From Stutzerimonas chloritidismutans AW-1 (GTDB lineage Bacteria; Pseudomonadota; Gammaproteobacteria; Pseudomonadales; Pseudomonadaceae): a stretch of DNA of 64,000 nt. Positions within the stretch are counted from its first letter, which is position 1. The number at the start of each line of letters is the position of its first letter. The stretch lies in NCBI RefSeq assembly GCF_000495915.1, contig NZ_AOFQ01000056.1:1-64000 (forward strand), read 5' to 3'. Below the pieces are notes generated by a model. It was not told the origin of the DNA. It did no database searches and saw nothing but the letters and a program-made list of their open reading frames with translations. Of this stretch, positions 54,870 through 64,000 are shown piece after piece. The position numbers and the translations under genes are program-made.

Positions 54870-56264
54870 ATGCCCACTGAGCTCAGACTCAGACGGGTCC
54901 GCCTCGAATTGCGCACCCTCTTTGCCCTTGCCCTACCCATGATGATCGCCCAGCTGGCCAGCACGGCGATGGGTTTCGTCGATACCGTTATGGCCGGACG
55001 CGTAAGCCCGCAGGATCTGGCCGCCGTCGCGCTAGGCAACTCGATCTGGGTGCCGGTCTATCTGCTCGTCTGCGGAATCACCCTGGCGACCACGCCGAAC
55101 GTCGCACAGCGCTTCGGCGCAGGGCGGCATGGCGAAATCGGCCCGCTGGTTCGCCAGGCGTTGTGGATGGGCGGCGGCATCGGTGTGCTCAGTGCATCAT
55201 TGATGTGGAACGCGGAGCCCGTCCTGCATCTGCTGAGCGTCGATCAAGCGCTGGTCGATCCGACCATGGCTTACCTGCGCGCCGTCGCCTGCGGCTTCCC
55301 GGCGGTCGCGCTGTATCAGGTGCTGCGCTGCTTCAGCGACGGACTGGGCCATCCGCGGCCAAGCATGGTGATCGGCATCCTCGGCCTGCTACTGAACATT
55401 CCGCTGAACTACGTGTTCATCTACGGCAAGTTCGGCGTGCCGGCGATGGGCGGCGTCGGTTGCGGCGTTTCCACGGCATTGGTGATGCTGTTCATGTTGG
55501 TGGCGATGAGCCTCTGGTTTAAGCGCGCACCGGCCTATCAGGCCAGTCAGCTGTTTTCCCACTTCGAATGGCCACGCTGGCCGATGCTGCGTCATCTGCT
55601 TTCGGTCGGCGTACCAATCGGGGTCGCGGTGTTTGCCGAGGCCAGCATCTTCTCGGTGATCGCCCTGCTGATCGGCGCCCTCGGGGCAACGGTCGTCGCC
55701 GGTCACCAGATCGCACTGAACTTCACGTCGCTGATCTTCATGATTCCACTGTCGCTGGGTATGGCGGTGACCGTGCGTATTGGTCAGGAGCTGGGCCGCA
55801 ACGCTCCACGCGACGCTCGCTTTGTCGCCGGCGTCGGGATCGGCGCCGCCCTGGTATATGCCTGCTTTTCCGCCAGCGCCATGCTGCTGTTCAGCGAGCA
55901 GATCGCGCGAATCTATACCCCGGATCCGGCCGTGGTCGCCGTCGCTGCCAGCCTGTTCCTCTACGCCGCGCTGTTCCAGTTCTCCGATGTGGTTCAGGTC
56001 ACGGCTGCTGGCGCGTTGCGCGGCTATCAGGACACCCGCATGACGATGGTCTACACCCTCTTCGCCTACTGGGGGATCGGTTTGCCGTTGGGCTATCTGC
56101 TCGGCCTGACCGACCACCTCGGCGCCGCCAGTGGGCCTGCCGGTCTATGGCAAGGCCTGATCGCCGGCCTGAGCTGCGCAGCTCTGTTGCTCAGCGTGCG
56201 CCTGGCCCGCAGCGCCCGACGCGAGATTCGTCGGCACACTGCGCTTCGCAGGGCGGCCGTCTGA
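54870..56264 (+). CDS. MATE-family multidrug efflux pump (NorM-like)
   Basis: Inner-membrane antiporter, 464 aa, 12 predicted helices. The N-terminal half has LALPMMIAQLASTAMGFVDT and VAALGNSIW-type segments, the second half AGHQIALNFTSLIFMIPLSLG. Members export cationic drugs with Na+ or H+. The regular start is MPTELRLRRVRLELRTLF. It is divergent from pdxB. Confidence 0.93.
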   Translation: MPTELRLRRVRLELRTLFALALPMMIAQLASTAMGFVDTVMAGRVSPQDLAAVALGNSIWVPVYLLVCGITLATTPNVAQRFGAGRHGEIGPLVRQALWMGGGIGVLSASLMWNAEPVLHLLSVDQALVDPTMAYLRAVACGFPAVALYQVLRCFSDGLGHPRPSMVIGILGLLLNIPLNYVFIYGKFGVPAMGGVGCGVSTALVMLFMLVAMSLWFKRAPAYQASQLFSHFEWPRWPMLRHLLSVGVPIGVAVFAEASIFSVIALLIGALGATVVAGHQIALNFTSLIFMIPLSLGMAVTVRIGQELGRNAPRDARFVAGVGIGAALVYACFSASAMLLFSEQIARIYTPDPAVVAVAASLFLYAALFQFSDVVQVTAAGALRGYQDTRMTMVYTLFAYWGIGLPLGYLLGLTDHLGAASGPAGLWQGLIAGLSCAALLLSVRLARSARREIRRHTALRRAAV

Positions 56265-56290
56265 CAAAGGTCGGGATGGGGCGGTGCGGA

Positions 56291-57394
56291 TCATAGGCTG
56301 CGGTCGATTCGGCCGTCGGAGCGCGCCAGGTAACCCGTGCCACACTCCCAAAGCAGTGCAGCGCGGTCCTCGGTACCAAGTGCGTCGAGTCCACCACGCA
56401 GCGCATAGGCGGTGAAGCCGAGCTGCGTCAGTAGGAACACCGCGTTGGCGCTGCGCTTGCCGCTTTCGCAATAGCAAAGGTAGGGCCGCTGCGGGTCCAG
56501 CAGACGGGTTTTCAAACGCAGCAGGTGCAGCGGCATGTGCAGCGCCTGCATGGCATGGCCCTGCTCGTAATCATCAAGCAGACGCACATCCAGCCACTGC
56601 GCACCGCACGCCAGCAGATCAGCCACGCCATCCAGATCGACTTCGCCAACCACCGGTGCCTTGAGCAGCTCGAGAAAGTCCGCCCGCGCCAGGCGGAGCA
56701 CCCGACCGTCCTCAACCATCGCGACACTGGCATTACGCGGTCGCTCTTCGAGCAGCGCCTCTTCACCGAAACAGGCTCCGGGTTCCAGCTCGGCCAACAG
56801 CTGCTCACCGCTGCCGGCGGCCTTCAGGACCTGGGCGCCGCCGCTCTTGAGGAAATAGCAGCAATCGCCGGCTTCCCCTTCGCGTAGCAGGGTTTGCCCG
56901 GCGGATACCTCGATCTCAACGAGGCGGCTGAGCATGCTGCGAATATTTGCCGGTGGAACCTGGGCGAACAGCGGACTCTCCAGCAGGCGCTCCAGCCACT
57001 CGCCGTCCTCGCCCTCCATCGACAGCTGCAGCAGCACATCTTGCAGGGCTTGGCGCCAGGACAGCAGGCGCTCCAACTCCGCGCTGTCCACCGTCAGCAG
57101 CTGGCAGTCGTCCAGCGCCCTCGCCTCCAGCAGGCGGCCCGCAGCAAGGCTGTGTAGAGCAGCCGATGTGCCCGCCACCAGCCGCGTTTGCTGCCCGTCG
57201 TGATCGGTCAACAGCAGGCTGCCCGACATCAGGTAATGACGTTTCGAACTCAGCTCATCAACAAGGTCGAGCAACTGCCCAGGCGCAAGCGCGAGCGGCA
57301 CTATGCGCACGCGAAGCTCCCACAACTGGCGTGGCGACAAGCCATTGAGCGGGACCAGATTACGCAGCTGATCGGGGTGCAGCGGTTTGTTCAT
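56291..57394 (-). CDS. Cyclic-nucleotide-binding/rhodanese fusion protein
   Basis: Cytoplasmic protein of 367 aa. About 15-125 is a weakly conserved cNMP-like fold. About 135-250 is a clearer cNMP-binding domain (LFAQVPPANIRSMLSRLV, GEAGDCCYFLKSG, ELEPGACFGEEALLEERPRN). About 260-350 is a rhodanese domain with active Cys in YLCYCESGKRSANAVFLL. Such fusions occur in pseudomonads; the nucleotide, sulfur donor and role are unknown. In the second domain the Gly-Glu-Glu-Ala and Arg-Pro-Arg-Asn pattern of the phosphate cassette is partly kept. Convergent with the MATE gene. Confidence 0.85.
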   Translation of the reverse strand: MNKPLHPDQLRNLVPLNGLSPRQLWELRVRIVPLALAPGQLLDLVDELSSKRHYLMSGSLLLTDHDGQQTRLVAGTSAALHSLAAGRLLEARALDDCQLLTVDSAELERLLSWRQALQDVLLQLSMEGEDGEWLERLLESPLFAQVPPANIRSMLSRLVEIEVSAGQTLLREGEAGDCCYFLKSGGAQVLKAAGSGEQLLAELEPGACFGEEALLEERPRNASVAMVEDGRVLRLARADFLELLKAPVVGEVDLDGVADLLACGAQWLDVRLLDDYEQGHAMQALHMPLHLLRLKTRLLDPQRPYLCYCESGKRSANAVFLLTQLGFTAYALRGGLDALGTEDRAALLWECGTGYLARSDGRIDRSL

Positions 57395-57412
57395 CCGACA
57401 AAATCCAAACGT

Positions 57413-58303
57413 CTATCCGTCAATCAGCTTCTGCAGCTGGCCCTGAGCAGCACGGCGCCCTTGCAGTCCACCGGTATGGACGAATATCAGCCGCGTGCCG
57501 GCGGGAAAATAACCGCGCTCGACATAAAGGCGCAATGCCATCATGGTCTTTGCAGTGTATATCGGATCGAGCGGCACGCCACCCTGGCGCTCGGTATCGA
57601 GAATGAACTGCGCCAACTCCCTGTCGAAGCGACCAAATCCGCCACGACTGGCGTCCAGCAGTTCATAGCCGCTGGACGCCACGCCGGCTTGCGCGAGCAA
57701 GTTGGCCACGCCGGCATCGACAGCGTGGGAAGGCGGCCCTGCCAGTGCGCCGAACACCCGATGCCTACCTGCCTCACCGATGACCAGACCCGCCAGCGTC
57801 GTTCCAGTACCAGCGGCCAGCCAGAGTGCGTCGTAGTCGTTCCAGCCGAGCGACGCGAGCGCGGACTCCACTCTCGGAACGAGTCCGGCGCACCCCAGGG
57901 CGCCGGGCAAACCGCCGCCACCTTCAGGGATGCAGTAGAAACCTGTATATCGCGCTCGCCATGGCGTCCAGAAGGTAGGCAGATTGCGCTCCCGGTACCC
58001 AGCGTAGCCGAGCCAATGCAGCTGCATGCCCCAGGCACGTAGATCGGCGACCGTCGGCGTTACCTGCTCATGGCCGCGCAGCAGGCCGACAGTAGGCAGG
58101 CCGAGTCGGCGGCCGGCTGCAGCCAGCGCATGCAGATGATTGGAGTGCGGGCCGCCGAGACTGATCAGCCCCGGCGCAGCGACAGAACGCGCTGCATCGA
58201 GATGCTTTACCAATTTGAACCACTTGTTGCCGGACAGCTCGGGATCCAGCAGATCGAGCCGCAGCACCGCAACCTCGACCCCGCTGCGCGCGAGCCAGTC
58301 CAA
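57413..58303 (-). CDS. PLP-dependent ACC deaminase/D-cysteine desulfhydrase family enzyme, 5' end disrupted
   Basis: Tryptophan-synthase-beta fold enzyme of 296 aa from TTG 58303. PLP Lys in LDPELSGNKWFKL; LISLGGPHSNHLHALAAAG and AAGTGTTLAGLVIGE bind the cofactor phosphate; the end has IYTAKTMMALRLYVERGYF and VHTGGLQG. Substrate not certain (ACC, D-Cys or another). Just upstream a 14-base unit (TCCAATGACAGCGG on the plus strand) stands twice in tandem at 58299-58326. Without one copy the frame would continue upstream through LGFDAPLILQPLSL to about TTG 58377, a more natural N-terminus. The gene as it stands must use an internal start and lacks about 20 residues. Confidence 0.8.
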   Translation of the reverse strand: MDWLARSGVEVAVLRLDLLDPELSGNKWFKLVKHLDAARSVAAPGLISLGGPHSNHLHALAAAGRRLGLPTVGLLRGHEQVTPTVADLRAWGMQLHWLGYAGYRERNLPTFWTPWRARYTGFYCIPEGGGGLPGALGCAGLVPRVESALASLGWNDYDALWLAAGTGTTLAGLVIGEAGRHRVFGALAGPPSHAVDAGVANLLAQAGVASSGYELLDASRGGFGRFDRELAQFILDTERQGGVPLDPIYTAKTMMALRLYVERGYFPAGTRLIFVHTGGLQGRRAAQGQLQKLIDG

Positions 58304-58326
58304 TGACAGCGGTCCAATGACAGCGG
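58299..58326. repeat. Exact 14-bp tandem duplication at the 5' end of the PLP enzyme gene
   Basis: TCCAATGACAGCGG at 58299-58312 and again at 58313-58326. Fourteen is not a multiple of three, so the duplication shifts the reading frame of the enzyme gene. Confidence 0.95.
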
Positions 58327-58382
58327 CTGCAGGATCAACGGAGCATCGAAGCCGAGATCGGATTGAACGGAGGACAAACCGC

Positions 58383-59741
58383 TCAGCTGCCGGTGCGCTG
58401 CCGGTCTTCCTTGCGGTGCCGGGCGCAGCAGTTGGATTCGCCGATCACGAAGCGACTCGGCGCATCGATCTTGTCCAGGGGCATCGCGCAACGCTCACCG
58501 CTGGAAAGCGCCGCGACGCAGGCCGGCTTCTGATAATGCTCCAGCCACTGTCGGTACTGCTCCTCGGAGACAAAGCACTTGGCAGCGGCATAAGCCAGAG
58601 GATTGGCGCGGTAGCGGGCCAGGTCCTGCAATGCGATCGTCAGATGCCCGGCACCCGGGTGGTAGGCCATGAACACGACCCCTTGTCGAGACAGTTCCTC
58701 CAGCACCCGGTCACCGCTGTGGCGCAGCGTTTCGCACTCGGTCTTGAGCCGCTGGATTTCCTCTTCCAGCTGTGCATCCAGTTCGTTGCGGTAGGCCAGC
58801 TCGACATCGCGGATCGCCACCTGCTCCTTGTACTCCGCAATCGCCGCCGCGATACGGGCCTGGGCTTCATGCTCGAACTGCTCCCGGGCGGCGCCGATCT
58901 CAACCCGACCGCTGACCTCCAGCGTACGCAGCTGCTTGCTCATTTCCTCACGCGCTTTCTGGAAACTCTCGCCCTGGGCGGTCATCTGCGCATGCAGGCT
59001 GGCGCTCAGCTCGGTCTGCTGTTGCAATTTCTGCTGCAGCGTGCGGATCTCCTCCTGCAGTGCCTTGCGTTCCTTCTCCGCGGCAGCCGTGAGCTTGAGC
59101 GCGTCTTCTTCGCGCAGACGCTCGAGGTTGGTAATGCGTTGGCGCTGTTGCTTGATCAGCAGCGCAGCCTTCTGCCGCTGTTCACGCTCATGGCTTTCGG
59201 AACGTTTCGCAGCTGCGTCCTTGCCGGCCTCGGCTGCATACCAGGTGTCTTCGGCGACCATCTGCAGACGTTCCGCAGGTACGGCCTGAGGCGTCTCCTC
59301 TTCGACCAGCAGACCGAGCTGGTTGCGCTTGATGGTCTCGCGCAACACAACCAGATCATTGCGTTCGGGACCGACCTTGGGGTCCCACATGTGCATCTGG
59401 TGCCAGGAGACCGGGCACTGGCTGCGGCAGGCCAGGCGAATCGGTCCGGCCCCCATGTCCGGACCACGCCCGGTACGCTCGGCCAACTGACGCAGGGGAA
59501 TGTTCCAACCGGCGTCGGCAGAGCCGTCGTCATTGAAGTCGAGACAGAAAAACACCGCGGCGCGCACCTGCAGCCGCGGATTGATCATTACGTAGACAGC
59601 ATGCATCTGGCGGTCTGCGAACTCGGGTAGCGCGACCACCCCATCCAGCACCGCTTCGAATTCGGGATACAGCATTTCCTTACAGATGGAGCCCTCATTG
59701 AAGAACAGGACGGCTTCGACCATCTGCGGTTTGTTCTGCAT
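58383..59741 (-). CDS. Coiled-coil protein of unknown function
   Basis: Protein of 452 aa. N-terminal region (1-150) is globular: MVEAVLFFNEGSICKEMLYP, then CLDFNDDGSADAGWNIPLRQ and CRSQCPVSWHQMHMWDP. From about 165 to 345 there is a long coiled coil rich in Glu, Gln, Arg and Leu. The C-terminus holds KCFVSEEQYRQWLEHYQKPAC and ends with Cys-rich CALPL-like and CCARHRKEDR segments, perhaps a metal site. I do not recognise a defined domain; similar proteins are sometimes labelled ParA-like, but no Walker motif is visible here. The start at 59741 begins MQNKPQMVEAV. Confidence 0.8.
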   Translation of the reverse strand: MQNKPQMVEAVLFFNEGSICKEMLYPEFEAVLDGVVALPEFADRQMHAVYVMINPRLQVRAAVFFCLDFNDDGSADAGWNIPLRQLAERTGRGPDMGAGPIRLACRSQCPVSWHQMHMWDPKVGPERNDLVVLRETIKRNQLGLLVEEETPQAVPAERLQMVAEDTWYAAEAGKDAAAKRSESHEREQRQKAALLIKQQRQRITNLERLREEDALKLTAAAEKERKALQEEIRTLQQKLQQQTELSASLHAQMTAQGESFQKAREEMSKQLRTLEVSGRVEIGAAREQFEHEAQARIAAAIAEYKEQVAIRDVELAYRNELDAQLEEEIQRLKTECETLRHSGDRVLEELSRQGVVFMAYHPGAGHLTIALQDLARYRANPLAYAAAKCFVSEEQYRQWLEHYQKPACVAALSSGERCAMPLDKIDAPSRFVIGESNCCARHRKEDRQRTGS

Positions 59742-59937
59742 GCTCGATTTCCTTTATCGCCCGCAACTGCGAGCCAGCGATTAGCGGAACGAGCGGCCAT
59801 CCGATGCCGTCGTCCCGTTGGTGCCGCAAGTTTAGGGGAAATGTTCGCGCAGGCAATGTGACTGGGTTGGCAGGGAGTCGCCGCATCGGACGCCGTTCGA
59901 CCAGGCGCCCAGCGGATTTGCGATGAGCTTAGCTAAA

Positions 59938-60360
59938 TCACTTGCCGCGGTAGGCAGCGAGGCGTCGCTTCATCTCGTCGCCCAGGGCCTGCAAGCCACT
60001 CATGGGCCGGATCATGACCTCGAATTCGACAATCTTCCCTTCGTCATCGAAGCGGATCATGTCGATGCCCTTGAGCTCACGGTCACCCACCCGGGCGCTG
60101 AACTCGAGGACTACATCCGCACCCTGGGCGCTGGCCAGCTCACGGTGGTAGCGGAAATCCTCGAAAACCTGCAGCACGGTGTTGAGGATCAGGCTCACCG
60201 TCGCTGCCCCCTCATACGGCGTGTGAGCCATCGGCGAGCGAAACACCGCCTGCGGATGCAGCAGCTCCGGCAGCCGGCTCAGGTCTCGCTCAACGATCAT
60301 TCGGTGCCAGGCCTGCAGGCTATTGGCAGCCCCCGGTTGCAGCGCGATTGCAGTTTCCAT
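59938..60360 (-). CDS. SnoaL/NTF2-like protein
   Basis: Protein of 140 aa with the cone-shaped NTF2 fold: SLQAWHRMIVERDLSRLPEL, HPQAVFRSPMAHTPYEGAAT, and strands VVLEFSARVGDRELKGIDMI and IVEFEVMIRPMSGLQAL. Such proteins are often small isomerases or binding proteins; the substrate is unknown. The ATG at 60360 follows AGAGGA; the longer open frame runs into the fadH end. It lies 31 bases downstream of fadH on the same strand, so it is probably co-transcribed. Confidence 0.85.
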   Translation of the reverse strand: METAIALQPGAANSLQAWHRMIVERDLSRLPELLHPQAVFRSPMAHTPYEGAATVSLILNTVLQVFEDFRYHRELASAQGADVVLEFSARVGDRELKGIDMIRFDDEGKIVEFEVMIRPMSGLQALGDEMKRRLAAYRGK

Positions 60361-60391
60361 GCGTGATCCTCTTTGCGGATGTGCCGGTGGC

Positions 60392-62506
<2,115 letters not shown>

Positions 62507-62609
62507 TCAATGATCCAAAGTGACAACTTTTTGATCCTTCTGCGCAAAAAGCTTGGCAACAGGCGCCGCGTTACCTACGCTGACGCAATCCCTCACTGCC
62601 CTGCCTCAC

Positions 62610-63623
62610 ATGCGCACCTCAATCAATATCGTGCTGTTGCTCGTCCTCGGAGCAGCCTCATTTGCCGTCTACCTCGACTGGACGCAAGACCGTCGTAGCG
62701 GCCCACTGCTGTCCGATCTGCGTACGCTACCCATCGAAAACCACGGGCAGGCCGGAAGCGCAGGCAACCTGCTGGGCATCGAGACCCGGCTGCAGCCAGC
62801 CGACTATCAGAGCCGCGAGCGGCTGCAACTCAAGTTTCGCACCTACCTCAAGCAGGCGGCCGAAGCCGGAATGCTCAGCGAGCGAACCGTCGTGGTGCTC
62901 CCCGAACACGTTGGCACTGGCCTGTTCGCCCTGGGCGAAAAGCCGGAAGTGCAGCAAGCCCGCACCCTGCGCGATGCGATGCAGTGGATGGCGCTCAGCA
63001 ATCCCGGCAGCTATCTGCGCGCACTGCCGGATAATCAGGGCGACGATCGGCGTACCGGTGCGGTGTTGCGACTCAAGGCCCGACAGATGGCAGAGGAATA
63101 CCAGAACGTCTTCGGCGGCCTCGCCAGAGAGTTCGGCGTTACCTTGGTGGCTGGCTCGATCGTGCTGCCGGAGCCCTATCTGGAGAACGATCAGCTGATG
63201 ATCGGCGATGGCCCGCTGCGCCAGGTAAGCCTGACCTTTGACGGTCGCGGCAAGCCCCTCGGAACGCTGCAGTACAAGCAGGCGTTGAGCCGTTACGAAC
63301 GCCGCTACAGCGTTGCCCCCATCCCCGAGCGTCGACGGCTGATTGAAACACCGGCGGGCTCGCTGGCAGTGCTGCTGGGCTGCGATGCCTACCTCGAGCA
63401 ACCGCCTGCCGAAGCGAAACTGCTGGCTGTACCCGGCGCGCTGGCAGATCCGCAGGCGAGCTGTGGCAGTACACATTCCGACGCGCTCAGCGCAAGACCG
63501 CACATGGCCGTGCGTACCCTCGCCCTGCCCTGGAATCTGCTCGGCTCGCCGCGCCGCCCGGCGCCCCCGGGCCACGGCGTCCCGGTCCAGGTACGCAATC
63601 AATGGCTCGGCAGCACCCCATGA
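62610..63623 (+). CDS. Carbon-nitrogen hydrolase (nitrilase superfamily) with N-terminal membrane anchor
   Basis: Protein of 337 aa. An N-terminal helix (INIVLLLVLGAASFAVYLDW) is followed by a nitrilase-like fold: Glu in TVVVLPEHVGTG, the Lys region around LQYKQALSRYERRY, and Cys in LAVLLGCDAYLEQPP. The fold looks diverged from the usual lengths, so activity is uncertain. The ATG at 62610 gives the membrane anchor; the ribosome site is poor, and a TTG at 62553 is the alternative. Its stop overlaps the ATG of the AraC-type regulator (ATGA), so the two are coupled. Confidence 0.8.
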   Translation: MRTSINIVLLLVLGAASFAVYLDWTQDRRSGPLLSDLRTLPIENHGQAGSAGNLLGIETRLQPADYQSRERLQLKFRTYLKQAAEAGMLSERTVVVLPEHVGTGLFALGEKPEVQQARTLRDAMQWMALSNPGSYLRALPDNQGDDRRTGAVLRLKARQMAEEYQNVFGGLAREFGVTLVAGSIVLPEPYLENDQLMIGDGPLRQVSLTFDGRGKPLGTLQYKQALSRYERRYSVAPIPERRRLIETPAGSLAVLLGCDAYLEQPPAEAKLLAVPGALADPQASCGSTHSDALSARPHMAVRTLALPWNLLGSPRRPAPPGHGVPVQVRNQWLGSTP

Positions 63624-64000
63624 ATGCGCAACGGGTGCGCCTGGGTGATCTGTCGGTCGGTTTTCTGCACAGCCTCAACGATGCGTTGCAGCTGTACGGC
63701 CATGACCCTCAGCCGCTTTTGCTGGCCTACGGACTGGATGGCGAGCGGCTCGCTGAGCCGCATGCCCGCCTCTCGATCCCCCGTTACATGCGGCTCGGGC
63801 ATGCGGCCATCCAGCTGGCTGGCGATCCCGCTCTGGGCCTGGAGATGGGCCGCCTGCGCAAGCCCGGGCACCTCGGCCTCGCCGGGCTGACCGCCGCTCA
63901 GGCGCCCACCGTGCGCGAAGCGGCAAGGGCGCTGATCCGCTACGAGGCGCTGTATGCATCCAACTACCGCGGCAGTTCGAGTTTTCATGAAGATGCGTCA
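63620..64000 (+). CDS. AraC-family regulator, N-terminal part (cut by window edge)
   Basis: First 127 codons of a regulator: SVGFLHSLNDALQLYGHDPQ, RLSIPRYMRLGHAAIQLAGD, ALGLEMGRLRKPGHLGLAGL match the N-terminal domain of the OruR/ArgR-like branch of AraC regulators. The DNA-binding domain lies beyond the window. It starts inside the stop of the nitrilase-like gene, so the pair probably forms one unit. Confidence 0.85.
   Translation, partial: MNAQRVRLGDLSVGFLHSLNDALQLYGHDPQPLLLAYGLDGERLAEPHARLSIPRYMRLGHAAIQLAGDPALGLEMGRLRKPGHLGLAGLTAAQAPTVREAARALIRYEALYASNYRGSSSFHEDAS

Noticed and set aside
58140-59630. Open frame of 496 codons on the plus strand opposite the coiled-coil gene
   Set aside because: Shadow caused by the repetitive Glu/Gln/Arg codons of the coiled coil; translation is Leu-rich without domains.

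Overview
The window reads as chromosomal DNA of a GC-rich gamma-proteobacterium of the Pseudomonas stutzeri (Stutzerimonas) type. I infer this from gene content and order: smc-zipA-ligA; acnA next to rlmM; two tandem cbb3 oxidase operons followed by ccoGHIS, hemN, anr and apt; recR-ybaB-dnaX; and FliA- and Anr-type promoters. No database search was possible, so the species-level placement is inference.

Layout. 1-3.3 kb: start of sdhC (cut by the window edge), divergent gltA, small genes (YkgJ-like, DUF486-like, ppnP). 3.3-7.8 kb: flagellar filament module fliC-flaG-fliD-fliS-fliT, all on the minus strand, with a near-perfect sigma-28 promoter. 8-16.4 kb: ligA, zipA, smc and a moaA-type gene, minus strand. 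16.6-23.4 kb: a voltage-gated-type K+ channel with a zinc-ribbon tail, then a caa3-type cytochrome oxidase cluster (coxB, fused coxA-coxC, small membrane protein, ctaG). 23.4-30.2 kb: tusA, rlmM, acnA, an Aer-type receptor, an alpha/beta hydrolase. 30.3-42.4 kb: ccoNOP, ccoNOQP, ccoGHIS and a TauE/DsbD-like membrane protein. 42.4-46.9 kb: nadE, hemN, anr, apt, a SCO-type copper chaperone. 46.9-50.3 kb: an ABC importer operon with two unrelated binding proteins. 50.4-54.7 kb: recR, ybaB, dnaX, pdxB. 54.9-64 kb: MATE pump, cNMP/rhodanese protein, PLP enzyme, coiled-coil protein, SnoaL-like protein, fadH, a nitrilase-superfamily protein and the start of an AraC-type regulator.

How they work together. 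The main theme is terminal respiration. Two cbb3 oxidases, their assembly and copper-loading factors, oxygen-independent haem synthesis (hemN), the oxygen sensor Anr and a separate caa3 oxidase all lie within about 28 kb. Anr-type boxes (TTGAN-N4-NTCAA) stand before the first ccoN and before hemN, so low oxygen should raise the first cbb3 oxidase and haem supply together. The second ccoNOQP copy has no such box that I could find.

The most notable irregularities are reading-frame lesions: coxB (extra T in a T5 run separates the cytochrome c domain), the Aer-type receptor (one-base shift), and a PLP enzyme whose 5' end carries an exact 14-bp tandem duplication. These could be real mutations or sequence errors and need read-level checking. 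I did not find a clearly new biological system. The best leads are the Kv/zinc-ribbon channel, the two-binding-protein ABC operon with its 36-bp dyad, the coiled-coil protein of unknown function and the ccoO gene-conversion tract. No rRNA, tRNA, CRISPR array or insertion sequence was recognised.
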